This document shows positions 46,321 through 58,697 of a stretch of DNA of 64,000 nt, piece by piece. A program made the position numbers and the translations under genes. Below the pieces are notes generated by a model, which was given only the letters and a program-made list of their open reading frames with translations, ran no database searches and was not told the origin of the DNA. This stretch comes from Brachypterus glaber (Eukaryota; Arthropoda; Insecta; Coleoptera; Kateretidae), in assembly GCA_958510825.1 (NCBI GenBank), contig OY294048.1, positions 22,833,589 to 22,897,588 of the forward strand. Direction: 5' to 3'. Within the stretch, counting starts at the first letter, position 1. Each line of letters opens with the position of its first letter.

Positions 46321-49051
46321 TTACAAATTATCATTTAAAAACTCTTCGATTGAGTAATACGCTTTCTTTAATAAAAGTTCCTTAATTTTAAGTTTAAACT
46401 TCGGAATGCATACATATCGATAGCTGTCTGGTAGTTTGTTGTAAAATTTAATACCTACATAGGAAACAGATTTCTCGAATTTTGCTTTTTTGTGCAGAGG
46501 AATGCATAAATTATAACACCCTCTTGTAGAATAATTATGTATATCTGAATTTTTGGTATATAAAGATATGTTTTCTCTTACCACCACCAGGCACCTATAG
46601 ATATATATGCATGGAAATGTAAGGATTTTATTTTTTGTGAAAGTATCTTTACACGTTTCTCTAAATTTGAGGTCGAATATTTTGCGTATAATACGTTTTT
46701 GGGCAATAAATACCCTTTCCCAATTTATTCCATTACCCCACAAAATAGTATTATAATTCATGTGACTAAAAGCCAAGCAATAGTAAACACTTAAAACTCC
46801 CTCCAAAGGTAATATGGATTTAACCTTTGATACTGCATAATATGCTTTATTTATTTTCTTGCAAGTAAAATCTATTTGATCTTCCCACCTCAACTTACAA
46901 TCTAAATATATACCCAAAAATTTATTATTTTCTGCTGGTAGAATACTTTTACCATTTATATTTATTTTAATTGATTTTAGATCAATGTTATTATTGAAAA
47001 ACAGGCACACAGTTTTTTCCAAGTTTAAAATAAGTCCGTTGGCATTACACCAATTTAGAAGAATTAATTATTATTGATATTTTATTTTAAAGGTCCTCAA
47101 GGGTTCGTGCTGAGACCCCAAAAGACGAATCATCGGCAAACATTGCAATTATTTCAGCTATAACATGTTCAGGCATGTCATTTATATATATTAAAAAGAT
47201 GAGGGGACCCAGCACGGACCCCTGAGGTACTCCTATATCTATATTGAAAAGTTTTGAGATTGCTTCACTTATTTTAACATATATTTTCCTGTCGGTCAAA
47301 AAATCAATCAACCATAAAAGTATGTTACTTCTAAATCCAATGCTATAAAGTTTTTCTTTTGTAAAAGCTATTTTAAGGCAGTCAAAGGCTCTGGAAAGGT
47401 CGAAAAAGAGCGCTGCTACAAATAAACCTTCATCAATTTGTTTATATATGTATTCTGTAAAAGAGTGGGCAGCGCTCTCTGTCGACCTACCCCTCCTGAA
47501 ACCATGCTGAAATTTTGAAAAAATATTGTTTTGGTCAAAATACTCTACCATACGTACATACATTATTCTCTCAAACACTTTTGAGATAACATTTAGTAAG
47601 GCCACTGGTCTATAGTTGGCTTTGTTTTTAGGGTCACTTTTTTTATAGAGTGTAATCACCGATGCCGTTTTCAAAATTGAAGGGAATTTTCCTGTTTGCA
47701 CAGAATAATTCACTAAATATGCTAAAGGTTCTGATATACTACTGGCTACTGATTTTAATATTTTAGTAGAGATGTTGTCTGGTCCTACACTAATTTTATT
47801 TTTTAAATTTTTGATTATATTTATAATCTCATAACTGGTGACTGGCTTAAAATAAAATAAACAATTATTAGATTTGGCAACAGTGCATTTATCTGACTGG
47901 TTGTTACCAAAATGGTTTTCAAGTGTAGCTTGTGTGACTTCTGAAAAATATTTTCCAAAAACTTGGGCAACTTCTTTGGGTTCTGATATAAGCAAATTAT
48001 TTTCCTCAAGTATAATATTTTTCTTAATTTTTTTCCGCCCTGTATTTTCATTTGCAAGCTGCCAAATCTTTTTTTGTTTGTTATTAGAGTTCTCTATCAA
48101 GGTTTGATAATATACTTTTTTTGTTTTATCAATTAACTTACTGTGTACTTTTTTAGCTTCTTTATACTGTAAAAAAATATTACTCTCGTTCAAGTTTTTA
48201 GCCACCCAAAAAAATTTTCAAAGTTAGTATATTTAAGATAGAAGTTGAGATTTTCAAGATTTTTACCAGATAAATTTCTGGTTTTTTGTTTATTTTTATC
48301 GAGGGTTTTTTTATTACAATTTATTTTATAAGTAGATTCAAGAGCTAAATGGTCCCCAAAATGGGGGGGAAACACTTTTGTATCACAAACAGAGTCTGCG
48401 CTAGCCAGAATATAATCAATTTTGGATTTGGAAATTTTGCCATTCATGTCTGTGTAAATTCTGGTAAAATCTACTTTATTGGTACATTTTAGGTTAAAAA
48501 CTTTCGACTAAATCTAAAAATACCTGAGTTTCTAATGTTTTCTGAAAGTAGTGGACATTCATATCACCACACACATATATATCTATATTGAGCTTGGCAC
48601 AACACACCAAAACTTCAGTTAATCTGCTAATAAATACTTTAAAGTCACCATTTGGTGACCTGTAAACACTAACTATACAGCACTTATAGTCAGTCATTTG
48701 CATTTTTAGAGCACTTACTTCAAAGTGTATTTCTTCACAGAATTGTGCAACATTTATTTCAATGTAGCTTATACTACTGTCTTTTTTCACAAAAAGTGCA
48801 CAGCCACCATGTATGTGATTTTTCCTAAAGTAAGATGCAGCCTTTTCATAGCCATTTATCACCATCGTCTCAATATTATCTTCTTTGGCCCAATGTTCTA
48901 CAAGACTAAGTATGTTAGGTTTATTTTGGTCTACCAGAGCTTCAATAGTAGGCACTTTATTGAAGTACGATTGGCTGTTTACATGCAAAATTTTTAATGT
49001 TAATTGTAGCTTGTTTACATTATTTATTTTTACGTTTTCATTATTTTTCAA
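46321..49051 (-). pseudogene. LINE C ORF2: endonuclease, RT and C-terminal region
   Basis: Segment 49051-48494: endonuclease with LSLVEHWAKED, HIHGGCALFV, CGDMNVHYF. A shift leads to 48447-48190 with SKIDYIL and FGDHLALE. A compensating shift leads to 48205-47087, the RT with KANYRPVALLNVISKVFERI, QHGFRRGRSTE, FFDLSRAFD, GVPQGSVLGPLIF and catalytic FADD (residues 356-359 of the segment). A third shift near 47070 leads to the C-terminal part ending at 46321. Only small shifts break it, so it is a fairly young copy. Confidence 0.8.
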
Positions 49052-49107
49052 CTCAGTTGTAAGTTCCTCTTTGCTGTTTTCATTAATTTGCTTCTTGCTG
49101 GTGTTGC

Positions 49108-49989
49108 CTACGAAAAAAAATTAAACTTTTTAATCACTGCATTTTCCGGCCACACGTCCTGTACAAATATGTCATTTAATAAACTATATTTAAACCCTAC
49201 TTTAAAGGCTTTATTTTTGCTAAAGTTACTCGTATGCTTCGGTAATTCTTCGATTTGAAATTCTGTTGTTGTGAATCGTTTTTTTAAATGTTCATCAAGT
49301 TTACCAGCTGTCATATTTGGGTGACCTCGGCCCACAAAAAGCCACGCATATTTTTCAGCGGCTCTGAAACTGTCACCTGCCGATGTTTCTGCGGTGCCAA
49401 TTAATGTTTTGCTTGCTACTCTTCTTATTTCTTTTTTCTTCATATATCTCGGTTTCTGCCAAACTTCGCTTTCCATTCTATTCACAGTATTATCACCTTC
49501 GAGATCAATATATTTATGAAAATCTAGTTTTGGGACTCCTGTTTTTGTTACAGTGTCCTTGCTCATGTGTGTATTTAAGACTACCTGTGGCACGCACCCT
49601 TGTGCTGGTTTTTGTATACTAGGTTGCCTACACTCAGTGTTTACATTCTCAAATTTCTTAATTTGCTTCTTAAGTAGATCAATCATCTCAATCTGCTCTG
49701 CTACTCTTCCTTCAAGATGTAAAATAAGCTTTGCTTGAAGCGCATTTCCATCTTGAAGATTTTCTATTTTTTCTGAAGTTTTTTCCCGCGCCGAAGTTAG
49801 GTTAGGTGTAGTGTTAACCGGACTAAGGTGGGTTCTTACCATTTTTCTCAGTTTTTCTTGTGTTCCATCACTCATAATCGTATTAAGGATCTCAGGTATA
49901 CTTTTTTGAATTATAGTATTCACTAATACTTCTTTATTTAGTCTTTTTAAATTACTGCTCAAAAACGCGACTTCAACCTCGGACGCCAT
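49108..49989 (-). CDS. LINE C ORF1 protein
   Basis: An intact 293-codon frame from ATG 49989. It has a central coiled-coil-prone region (about residues 95-117, LEGRVAEQIEMIDLLKKQIK) and a C-terminal RRM-like domain (YAWLFVGRGHPNMTAGKLDE ... FKVGFKYSLLNDIFVQDVWP). Such ORF1 proteins bind element RNA. It resembles the LINE A ORF1 in layout. ORF2 follows after about 60 bases. Confidence 0.8.
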   Translation of the reverse strand: MASEVEVAFLSSNLKRLNKEVLVNTIIQKSIPEILNTIMSDGTQEKLRKMVRTHLSPVNTTPNLTSAREKTSEKIENLQDGNALQAKLILHLEGRVAEQIEMIDLLKKQIKKFENVNTECRQPSIQKPAQGCVPQVVLNTHMSKDTVTKTGVPKLDFHKYIDLEGDNTVNRMESEVWQKPRYMKKKEIRRVASKTLIGTAETSAGDSFRAAEKYAWLFVGRGHPNMTAGKLDEHLKKRFTTTEFQIEELPKHTSNFSKNKAFKVGFKYSLLNDIFVQDVWPENAVIKKFNFFS

Positions 49990-50299
49990 TTTTAATCATA
50001 TATAGCAATGAGGTTTTGCACGTGTACTAATCTTAATAAGAAGGGGTTTGCGAAATGGGGGCGCCTTATCAGTTTTTTGTTCCAAACTTTTTTTGTGTAA
50101 CTTTTTTATGATTTTATTTTTGGAATATGATTCCTCAGGTCAAAATACATAAAAAGGTACTCTTGTTGTAATACAGTAGGATTCACCGTTTTCGAGAAAA
50201 ATTAATTTGAATGTGAAGTTTCACGGTTCAAGGACAAAAAATTAAATAGTAAAAATGTTGAAAACCATTTTCGTACAATAAAATCTTGTAAAAATAATA

Positions 50300-50657
50300 T
50301 GTTACTCTATGCGGCCAAATTTTGTATGGATTTATTAGCGTCAAAATGTATATTTTAAAGTTATCCTTTCACATAGGCCCAAAATCAGTATCGGGGGGTA
50401 TTCGGGGTCAAAGATTGGTCTAAATTAATGCAAAATGGCGGCACCAATATGGCCGACGACTTGTGTCATTTATGGCCTATTCGAACCATAATCGGTATCT
50501 GAAGATTTTCTGGGTCCTAGATTAAGAATTTTTGACTAAATTTAAAAATATAAAATGGCGCTGCTAATATAGCGAATTTTGGCATTTATGAACCATGCCG
50601 ACTCAAAATCGATATATAGAAGTTTTTGGGGTCGTAGATTACGAAGTTTTAGTTAAA

Positions 50658-50704
<47 letters not shown>

Positions 50705-50910
50705 TTTTTTTATTGAAATTTACAATATTTACCCCCCCCCCCCAAAATTGACTCCCTTAAGGTTTAGATTTTTAATATTATTTTTTCCGTTGTCAGCAGC
50801 CTATTTAGAGTTTAATTTTTTAGATTTTTTTATTAAAATGTACAAATTTTAACCCCTTTAAAATTGACCCCCTTAAGCTTTCAATTTTTTAAACTATTTT
50901 CCCCGTTATC
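50300..50910. repeat. Two tandem repeats and a TA microsatellite
   Basis: A unit of about 115 bp with AAAATGGCGGCACCAATATGGC recurs at about 50340, 50470 and 50585. A 42-bp TA run follows (50661-50702). Then a unit of about 113 bp (AAATTGACTCCCTTAAG ... TCAG) occurs twice at 50705-50910, with a C12 tract near 50732. Non-coding. Confidence 0.65.
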
Positions 50911-51675
50911 AGATGATTATTTTAAGTAACTATTTAAATTTTTAAAAATTTCTCCTTCTAGTAATTAAAGAAGGATATCCTTTTAAAGAGGAGTTTTGGG
51001 CTAAATGAGAAAAATATGGTTTGGTTTAAAAAAGTGCAAAATGGTAAAAAAATATGAAAAATAGTTTACCAAGTTTATTTTTAAATAATAAATCAAGTTA
51101 ATATTTAATAAAAATTCTTTAACAATTTCGTGTTATCGTAAATCTGACAACAACGCATATGCGACTGGTATCATTTAATACTCGTGATAAATGTGACTCA
51201 ACATTAAGAATGTATAATAAAACTACTGTACAATATTAATTAAATGTATTTATTTAAAACTGCAGCTTAAAATATCTATGAATCTTTTTCATAACCTAAT
51301 GCTTTTTCCATTTTTTTATGTATATCATGGAAATACAGTTATTTAACACGTTGAAAGCCACATTAAATTATTAGTTTGGGGCCAAATTGTCCCATTGTAC
51401 TGCAGGCTTTGTGTTATCATTGGAGCTGCTGGATTGCTCTACAATATTATAAGTATAAATACCTCAAAAATAAATCCATAGTCTTACTAAAACTAGTCAG
51501 ATATGTCCAGCCTAATTACATTGTGTATTTTACAGCATGTTAAATCCGAAAAAATTAATATACAACAACAAAATCCTGTATTAACATAATATGTCAAAAT
51601 GAAATGTTGGTAAAGTAATTATTATTAATCATCGTAGTTCATTATTGTGTTTTTATTGCTTAGTAACAGACTAGG
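50910..51675. other. No recognisable gene
   Basis: AT-rich, no frame with motifs. Confidence 0.5.
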
Positions 51676-51678
51676 TAA

Positions 51679-51770
51679 AAGTGTACTTTATGCCCGTGCG
51701 GGCATAAAATGCATTTTATGGTCGACGCGGGCATAAAGTGCACATTTTGGCCCGCACGGGCACAAAGACA
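51679..51770. repeat. GC-rich hairpin cluster
   Basis: TTTATGCCCGTGCGGGCATAAA and two near copies (GCGGGCATAAAGTGCAC, GGCCCGCACGGGC) form alternative hairpins in an otherwise AT-rich region. GTGTACTTTATGCCC pairs with CGGGCATAAAGTGCAC across the block. Confidence 0.65.
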
Positions 51771-51914
51771 CAAAAAACAGTTTTTGATTAAGTTTTTAAC
51801 AAAACATTTCTCTAGCAACGATAGTGTTAAAATCAAATTGAATTTTCGGATTTTTTAATATTTATATTGTGAATGCAATAACGAACTAGATGACATAAAA
51901 GTTTGTATGCACGT

Positions 51915-52026
51915 CGGGTATTAATAGATGTGTATGCCCCCGGGTGACTTACAAACCCTCGGGCTAGATGCCCTCGGGTTAGTAAGCTCAACGCTCTCAA
52001 GGCATAAACATCTACTTAATACCCTT
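51915..52026. repeat. Second hairpin, about 110 nt
   Basis: GGGTATTAATAGATGTGTATGCC pairs with GGCATAAACATCTACTTAATACCC. Inside, CCCTCGGG and GCCCTCGGG repeats and a GACTTAC / GTAAGCTC pair form the upper stem. Architecture is similar to the hairpins at 2.2 and 20.7 kb though sequence differs. Confidence 0.6.
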
Positions 52027-52166
52027 GTACATAAATAACTATGTATCTATATAAGTATGTAAAATTTTATCGTTGCATTAGCCCAAAATACCATAGCCTC
52101 CTTTGCCCCACTGTGGGTGGTCCTGTTGATAGCGCTAAAACCTTCTCCAAATAGTGCTCATATGGT

Positions 52167-52229
52167 CAGGTTTTACTTTTTGATATAATATAATTAGAGT
52201 TTTACTTTTTGATATAATATAATTAGAGT
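52167..52229. repeat. 31-bp tandem duplication
   Basis: GTTTTACTTTTTGATATAATATAATTAGA is present twice in direct succession. Confidence 0.8.
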
Positions 52230-52256
52230 TACCAAGAATCAAAGAATAAAGTAAAC

Positions 52257-53110
52257 CCAGATGAAGTGACACTAGTTGCCGGAGCCGCTGGTCTTGATGG
52301 GTGAAGCCGCCCCATGGAGCGAAAATGTAAAGTACCTTGGAATCACCCTTGACAAGTCCTTGACATGGGCAAACCATGTCAAAAACAAAGCCAACAAAGG
52401 TAGGGCGCTAGTTTACCAATTACGCCCCCTACTTTCAGGTCCTACCATGAACCTCCAAACCAAGGTACTTTGCATTAAACAACTGGTCAGACCAGTACTC
52501 CTGTACGCCTGTTCAGTCTGGGGTTACACCGCTCCCAGCTACCTGAAACGCCTGGAAGCAATTCAAAATCTGGCCATGAGAACGGCGGTTGGAGGCCCAT
52601 GGTATGTCCAAAACGAAACCCTGAGGAGAGATTTAAACCTGCCCCCGGTGGTCTACCTCAGAACTATGGCAGTCTCACAACTTAACAGAGCCCTGAACCA
52701 TCCCAACGAACTGGTAAGAGCAGCCCTAGATTATGTCCCTGACCCAAGACAAGTCTACAGAAGGCCCAAAATCCTTCTGCAAGATCCCCCTGAACTAACT
52801 TTAAAAACCCAAAAAAAAAAAATTTTAACTTTTTAACTGTGCACGTCCAAACTATTTATTTATAAAAAAAAATAACTGTTACTATTCTGGTGTTTCTAAT
52901 TGTAATTTTATTTTCATCACCAAATTTGTACAATAATTTAGTTTAATTTAATGTTAAAAAAAGGACTGAAATATCGTTTTGTGATTTTGTGACGACCTAG
53001 CACGTTCTCCACAAAGAAGAAACCCAGAAAGCCTTAAATGGACCCACACCAAAACCCTATACTTACGATATGAAATAAAGAAAATTCAATAAAGGGCAAG
53101 AAAGCGCTAG
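52257..53110 (+). pseudogene. Jockey-clade LINE, 3' fragment of RT
   Basis: An open frame of 186 codons (52276-52836) encodes the region after the RT catalytic core: VKYLGITLDKSLTWANHV, then RPVLLYACSVWGYTAPS and LKRLEAIQNLAMRTAVGGPWYV, characteristic of Jockey elements. The start is the 5' truncation point and the first codon is not a true start. A 3' UTR follows, with AATAAAG near 53087. Base composition is clearly more GC-rich than the surroundings. The frame is still open, hinting at a recent insertion. Confidence 0.8.
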
Positions 53111-53855
53111 CTCTGACCCGGTGCGCCCCGATTCATGACGATGGGACGACACTAGTATTATACCTATAATAGGTATATTATATTTCACGCCATTTTAACA
53201 CATTCACATAGAAGTGTTAATACTTGAAGAGCATTATTTCAAAAGGCACCAATTCTACAACTGACCATTTTTGACTTAAGTATGGATTCAAGTAGATTGG
53301 ACTGAGTACAACTACTACAACGTACAATAAAATTTTGTGGTCAAAATCGACAAATTACTGGTCATAAGCCTTTGAAAAACGTATTTTATTTTAAAACGCA
53401 ACTAATACTTAATGGCAAACGACAAACACATATACTTTTATCTAACAAAAATGTACAAATTCCCTTTACTCTAATGACACATAACGGTGTGTGGCTCGAT
53501 TGTTTAACCTCGACTTTTATCCAGACTCACTTTTTTTTATTCTATTTATGATAAAACTAACAATTTATGACCAAAAATTAAATCTTCTATCAGGCTATTT
53601 TTTTTTATTTGACAAAATGTCTATTAAATTAAAAAAAAGTACTTCGATTAGCTTATACGCTTGTATCTCAAAAACGGCTTAAATCAAAAATATTCTTATA
53701 ATTAAAAATGGAGCTTATTAAATTCTCTATAATTCTTGTTGTATTCTTTTTTTAACATCTTTAACCGTTGTGTTGTAATAAAGCGTTAAAATTAAAATAT
53801 ATATATATTTTTTTATTTTATTTATTATTAAATACTTTCTAGTGGTTTCCAATTT
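53110..53855. other. No recognisable gene
   Basis: AT-rich; a small perfect palindrome (ATACCTATAATAGGTAT) at about 53160-53176. Confidence 0.5.
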
Positions 53856-53859
53856 TTTT

Positions 53860-55215
53860 TAGGAGGGATCATATCTCATCAAAATAATGCTACAAGTTCA
53901 TATAAATTTTTGGGCTAAAGCCCCCTACTCCGAGATATTTGCCCCACAGATGAAATAGAAAAATCAATTTTTTTGTATAACTTTTTTACTTTTTAATATT
54001 TTTCAACACTTTTTTTTTTGGATTTTTTATAGTCCAGGGATATGGAACTTTTGCCATGACACTGATTCAACTAGAGGTTTGTCAAGTTTTTCAGGTAATA
54101 CAGGTGTATAGAAGCAAAACCTATGTATTTTCTGCGGTGGATTTGGTGTGGTTTTTAGGATATTAACAACTAAAGTTCAGAAAACGTCTATTTTTGCACA
54201 TTTTTGCATACCAGTAAAAAAGTTGTTTTTTATCAAAAATCAAAGTAACCTTCTTGTAGGAAATTAAAAAACCTTCAGAATGGCGTTTTTTAATATGTCG
54301 ATAGGATGATTTGTTGCTTAGAAAACTGCAAAAAACGATCAAAATCTGCACATTATTCAATAAACAATAAATTTTGCAAAAATAAACCTACGACTTTGTT
54401 ATTGTGTAAAAAGTTGCGTCTTATAGTACTCAATATGTGGTTAAAATTTCAGAACGATTCATTCAATAGTTTTTGCAAAATTGCAATTGTTTATCCCAGA
54501 GATGTTTTTTTTTTAATAATACTATGCGTACAATAATGAAGATATAATGATTCTACGGGTATCTTATGAAAGGGGAAGAGTTGTTTTATCAAAATAAGTT
54601 ATTAATTAAAAAAAATAGATTTTTAGCATTTTGAAGGTTTTTTAATTTCCTACAAGAAGGTTACTTTGATTGTTGATAAAAAACTTATATTGTTTACTGG
54701 TATGCAATAATGTGCAAAAATAGACATTTTCTGACCTTTAATTGTTAATATCTTAAAAACCACACCAAATCCATGGCAGAAAATACATAGGTTTTGCTTC
54801 TATACACCTATATTACCTAAAAAATTTGACAGACCTCTGGTTGAGCCACTGTCCCCAAAAGGGTATTTTTTTCTCATATCCTTGTACTATTAAGAAAATT
54901 AATGGGCATCGAACGATTTTAACAAAAGTTTCGAAAGTTATCAGAAAAGTCAGAGGCGGACTTCTGTTATGGTTTAAAGTTACAACTTTTAGACTTTTTA
55001 TTACTTTTTTTACATTCTGTAAGCAATTTTGATCAAAAAAGTACTTTACACAGGAGGCAGGAGGACTGTAAACAAATATTTTTATATTATTTCAAAAATG
55101 CTATAAATTATTTTAAAAATGTTTGTATCTCATCAAAATTGAATAAAAAGATCATATGAAATTTTTGACTAGGGCCCCCTACATTAAGATATTCGCCTCT
55201 TAGATTTGATTAAAA
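53860..55215. repeat. Foldback element with arms of about 270 bp and direct terminal repeats
   Basis: 54020-54300 and 54622-54890 are reverse complements (ACCTTCTTGTAGGAAATTAAA, TTGGTGTGGTTTTTA, TACAGGTGTATAGAAGCAAAA on the left). Outside them, 53865-53945 and 55120-55205 are direct repeats sharing TCTCATCAAAAT and GCCCCCTAC. The open frames here are palindrome translations. Confidence 0.7.
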
Positions 55216-55242
55216 TTTTTCATGCCAATATTTTTAATATAA

Positions 55243-58239
55243 ATAAAAAATCGAAAAAAGCTGAAAGAAAAGTCCAAATAAATTTAATTTTTAATTTTTC
55301 GTTTTCCGAAAAAAAAAGTTTTCTGAAAAAAACGAAAAAAATTTGGAAAAAATTCAATTGGAGTTCTCTTTCAGCTTTTTTCGATTTTGTAAAAAGTTTA
55401 ATACCCATGACTTTTTTATTTTTTGTGGGATTTTTTTCAAAATTGGTAGAGTTTATCCTTAATAAAAAAAAACAATTGGATTTTTATTTTAGCTTTTTTT
55501 GATTTTTTTAAATGTTTAACACCCCAAAATTTTTTTTTTAAGGGGAATTCTTTTCAAAAATAATAGAACTTGATTTTTCATGAAAATTTAGAGCTAATCG
55601 GATAAGTCGTTCTTGAGTTATCGTGTTAGCAAAAATCGGACGGACATCGGACAGACATCGGACGGACGGACGGACTGATAGACGGACGGACGGACGGACA
55701 GACGGGCCTGTCTGGACGGCCGCAAATTTACAGATTTTCTAATTTTTTCATAAAACACATTTTTGTACAAGAATTTTTTGTCTGGGACGTTTTTGGCGAT
55801 TTTGAGAAATTCGAAACTACCGTATATTCTGGCGCTAGGCGCTGTGTATAACTAAAATTTATAACGTGAATATGTAAAAAATATAGAAAAAGTATAATTT
55901 AAAAAAAAATTGTGCAAAAAAATTGTATTCCAGAAAAATTTCCAAGCAAACTACCAAAATCTTCCAAAAACTAGTTACAAAAAGGGAAAATAATTACACT
56001 ACTTTCCACCCCTTATGTGTGACACTGGATCTGACATTTTTATTGTATTGGTAGTCCCCTAAGACATAGAAAACGACACCAAAAACATTTTTTTATCTGA
56101 AAAAATAACGGATTTATAACCAAAAACTCCAAAGATTTGACATTTTTTGGCTTTTAGTCCACTTTTTCGGCCGGTTCCGTCCGAAATCGTAACCGATTTT
56201 CAAAAAAAGGTAATTTAGTAATTGGGACACCCTAGCGGAAAATTTAAGGGTGTACTCACTTTAATCCAAAAAAAATATTTTTTTACCTCTGTGTAACCCA
56301 CTACTACTAATATTTTTTTTATCATCGATTTAAAAGCTTCATTACTAATTTGTATAAATATTAGAAGTGATTTATTATTTATTATTTATTTATTTATTTA
56401 TTTATTGATTGATTGAGCTTAACACATAGTCATGGAGAGTCCCAAATAAGCTTGTGGCTTGTGTTAGGGGCTCTCCATTAATTTTTTTACAATATTTCCA
56501 AATAGTATATTTTTAGGTTACAATAATTTCATCTGCAAACTTCATCCTTTCGGCTTCCCTCCATTTCTACATAAAGCTCTTTCCTTATGTATCATTCCAG
56601 CAATCCATTTCTCAATAATCTGATTATATTAACAGTACAATTTTGTTACCTTTATTTTTCAAATATAATATATTTTTCAATATTACTTTTTTTAATTTTT
56701 TGAAAATATTTTAATGGATATGTCCTTATCCTTATCCGATTTTAAAAATTAAAAATGAAATTTTATCAAAATAAAAATACCTTTTAAATAATGCATCACA
56801 TGACCCATTTTTCTATTTAAGATTTCAAAGTTGGGGTTACTGGAGGTTAGAGGTGAGTTTTAGGACCTTACCGATTACATAAATAGAAAGCTTACTAAAA
56901 ATATATAATTGACCTACTTTTTAGATTTTTGATATCTCTTACTGTATATTTTAAACTCTTATTTTTGATAAAAGCAATATATGATCTATAAGACATGGAT
57001 ATAATTGCAGAAATAACGAAAACTCACTATACCAAAACATTAAACGGCTTTACTAGAAAAATCGCCTATCTGTAGTGGAATACTACTTTATAATAAATCA
57101 CTTCTAATATTTATACAAATAATTAGTAATGAAGCTTTTAAATCGATGATAAAAAAAATATTAGTAGTAGTGGGTTACACAGAGGTAAAAAAATAATTTT
57201 TTTGGATTAAAGTGAGTACACCCTTAAATTTTCCGCTAAGGTGTCCCAATTACTAAATTACCTTTTTTTTGAAAATCGGTTACGATTTCGGACGGAACCG
57301 GCCGAAAAAGTGGACTAAAAGCCAAAAAATGTCAAATCTTTGGAGTTTTTGGTTATAAATCCGTTATTTTTTCAGATAAAAAAATGTTTTTGGTGTCGTT
57401 TTCTATGTCTTAGGGGACTACCAATACAATAAAAATGTCAGATCCAGTGTCACACATAAGGGGTGGAAAGTAGTGTAATTATTTTCCCTTTTTGTAACTA
57501 GTTTTTGGAAGATTTTGGTAGTTTGCTTGGCAATTTTTCTGGAATACAATTTTTTTGCACAATTTTTTTTTAAATTATACTTTTTCTATATTTTTTACAT
57601 ATTCACGTTATAAATTTTAGTTATACACAGCGCCTAGCGCCAGAATATACGGTAGTTTCGAATTTCTCAAAATCGCCAAAAACGTCCCAGACAAAAAATT
57701 CTTGTACAAAAATGTGTTTTATGAAAAAATTAGAAAATCTGTAAATTTGCGGCCGTCCAGACAGGCGCGTCTGTCCGTCCGTCTGTCCGTCTATCAGTCC
57801 GTCCGTCCGTCCGATGTCTGTCCGATGTCCGTCCGATGTCCGTCCGATTTTTGCTAACACGATAACTCAATAACGACTTATCCGATTAGCTCTAAATTTT
57901 CATGAAAAATCAAGTTCTATTATTTTTGAAAAGAATTCCCCTTAAAAAAAATTTTTTGGGGTGTTAAACATTTAAAAAAATCAAAAAAAGCTAAAATAAA
58001 AATCCAATTGTTTTTTTTTTTATTAAGGATAAACTCTACCAATTTTGAAAAAAATCCCACCAAAAATAAAGAAGTCATGGGTATTAAACTTTTTACAAAA
58101 TCGAAAAAAGCTGAAAGAGAACTCCAATTGAATTTTTTCCAAATTTTTTTCGTTTTTTTCAGAAAACTTTTTTTTTCGGAAAACGAAAAATTAAAAATTA
58201 AATTTATTTGGACTTTTCTTTCAGCTTTTTTCGATTTTT
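55243..58239. repeat. 3-kb palindrome with arms of about 1.1 kb
   Basis: 55243-56377 and 57089-58239 are reverse complements of very high identity with small indels; the loop is about 0.7 kb. Two open frames in the arms (minus 55408-55220 and plus 58008-58298) encode the same peptide because of the symmetry. Each arm contains an FB-2 end plus the block GGCCGGTTCCGTCCGAAATCG. The loop contains a TTTA array (56380-56408) and a GGAGAG / CTCTCC hairpin. Confidence 0.85.
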
Positions 58240-58697
58240 TTAAACTTCAGCCAACCATAACTTGTTTGTTTTTGGGGGAAAATAGTTCAAACTTGTAAAA
58301 GTTTATTCTTATAATAAAATTAATTTTCCTGAAAAAATACCATCAATCGGACTTTTCCTTATATTTTTCTATTTTTTTTTTTAAGTTTAACCCCCCATAA
58401 CTTTTTTGTTTTTGGGGGAAATCTTTTTAAATCCAATAGGGATTTCCCCTCATAGAACTTGATTTTTCATGAAAATTTCGAGTCAGTCGGATAAATCGTT
58501 CTTGAGTTATCGTGTTATCAAAAATCGTGACATCGGACGGACGGACGGACAGGCGAACGGATAGACGGCCAGACATTTTCAGATTTTCTTATTATTTTAT
58601 TGTATCCAAAAAAATTTTGTCTAGGACATTTTTTAGCGATTTTGGGAAATTCGAAACTACCGCATATTCTGGTGCTACGCGCTGTGAATAGTACAAT
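57621..58697. mobile_element. Foldback element FB-2, complete copy
   Basis: Starts TTATACACAGCGCCTAGCGC and ends GCGCTGTGAATAGTACAAT inverted. Inner GTCC and GGAC arrays are at 57773-57846 and 58529-58575. It overlaps the right arm of the big palindrome. The left arm holds the matching half copy (55243-55852, GGAC array 55636-55704). Confidence 0.75.

Larger units (their letters stand above)
46211..49999 (-). mobile_element. LINE C, CR1/Daphne-like, with 6-bp target duplication
   Basis: Minus strand, 3.8 kb: ORF1, ORF2 and an ATAAG-type (CTTAT on the element strand) 3' tail at 46211-46232. ATATAG flanks it at 46205-46210 and 50000-50005. Only about ten bases precede the ORF1 ATG, so the 5' end may be slightly short. 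Confidence 0.85.
46041..50290. mobile_element. Foldback element FB-1, interrupted by a full-length-like LINE
   Basis: 46041-46210 (ACAAGGTGTCCGGAAATGAGG ... CTCAGG..TGAGATATAG) and 50000-50290 (ATATAGCAATGAGGTTTTGC ...) are two parts of one FB-1 copy; compare the uninterrupted 63.4 kb copy. The inverted right arm after about 50290 is missing. Confidence 0.7.

Noticed and set aside
48725..49124. Plus-strand frames of 79-90 codons
   Set aside because: Antisense to LINE C ORF2 endonuclease and ORF1 end.
55220..58298. Two identical lysine-rich and phenylalanine-rich peptides on opposite strands
   Set aside because: They are mirror images of a non-coding palindrome and low-complexity poly-A/T sequence.
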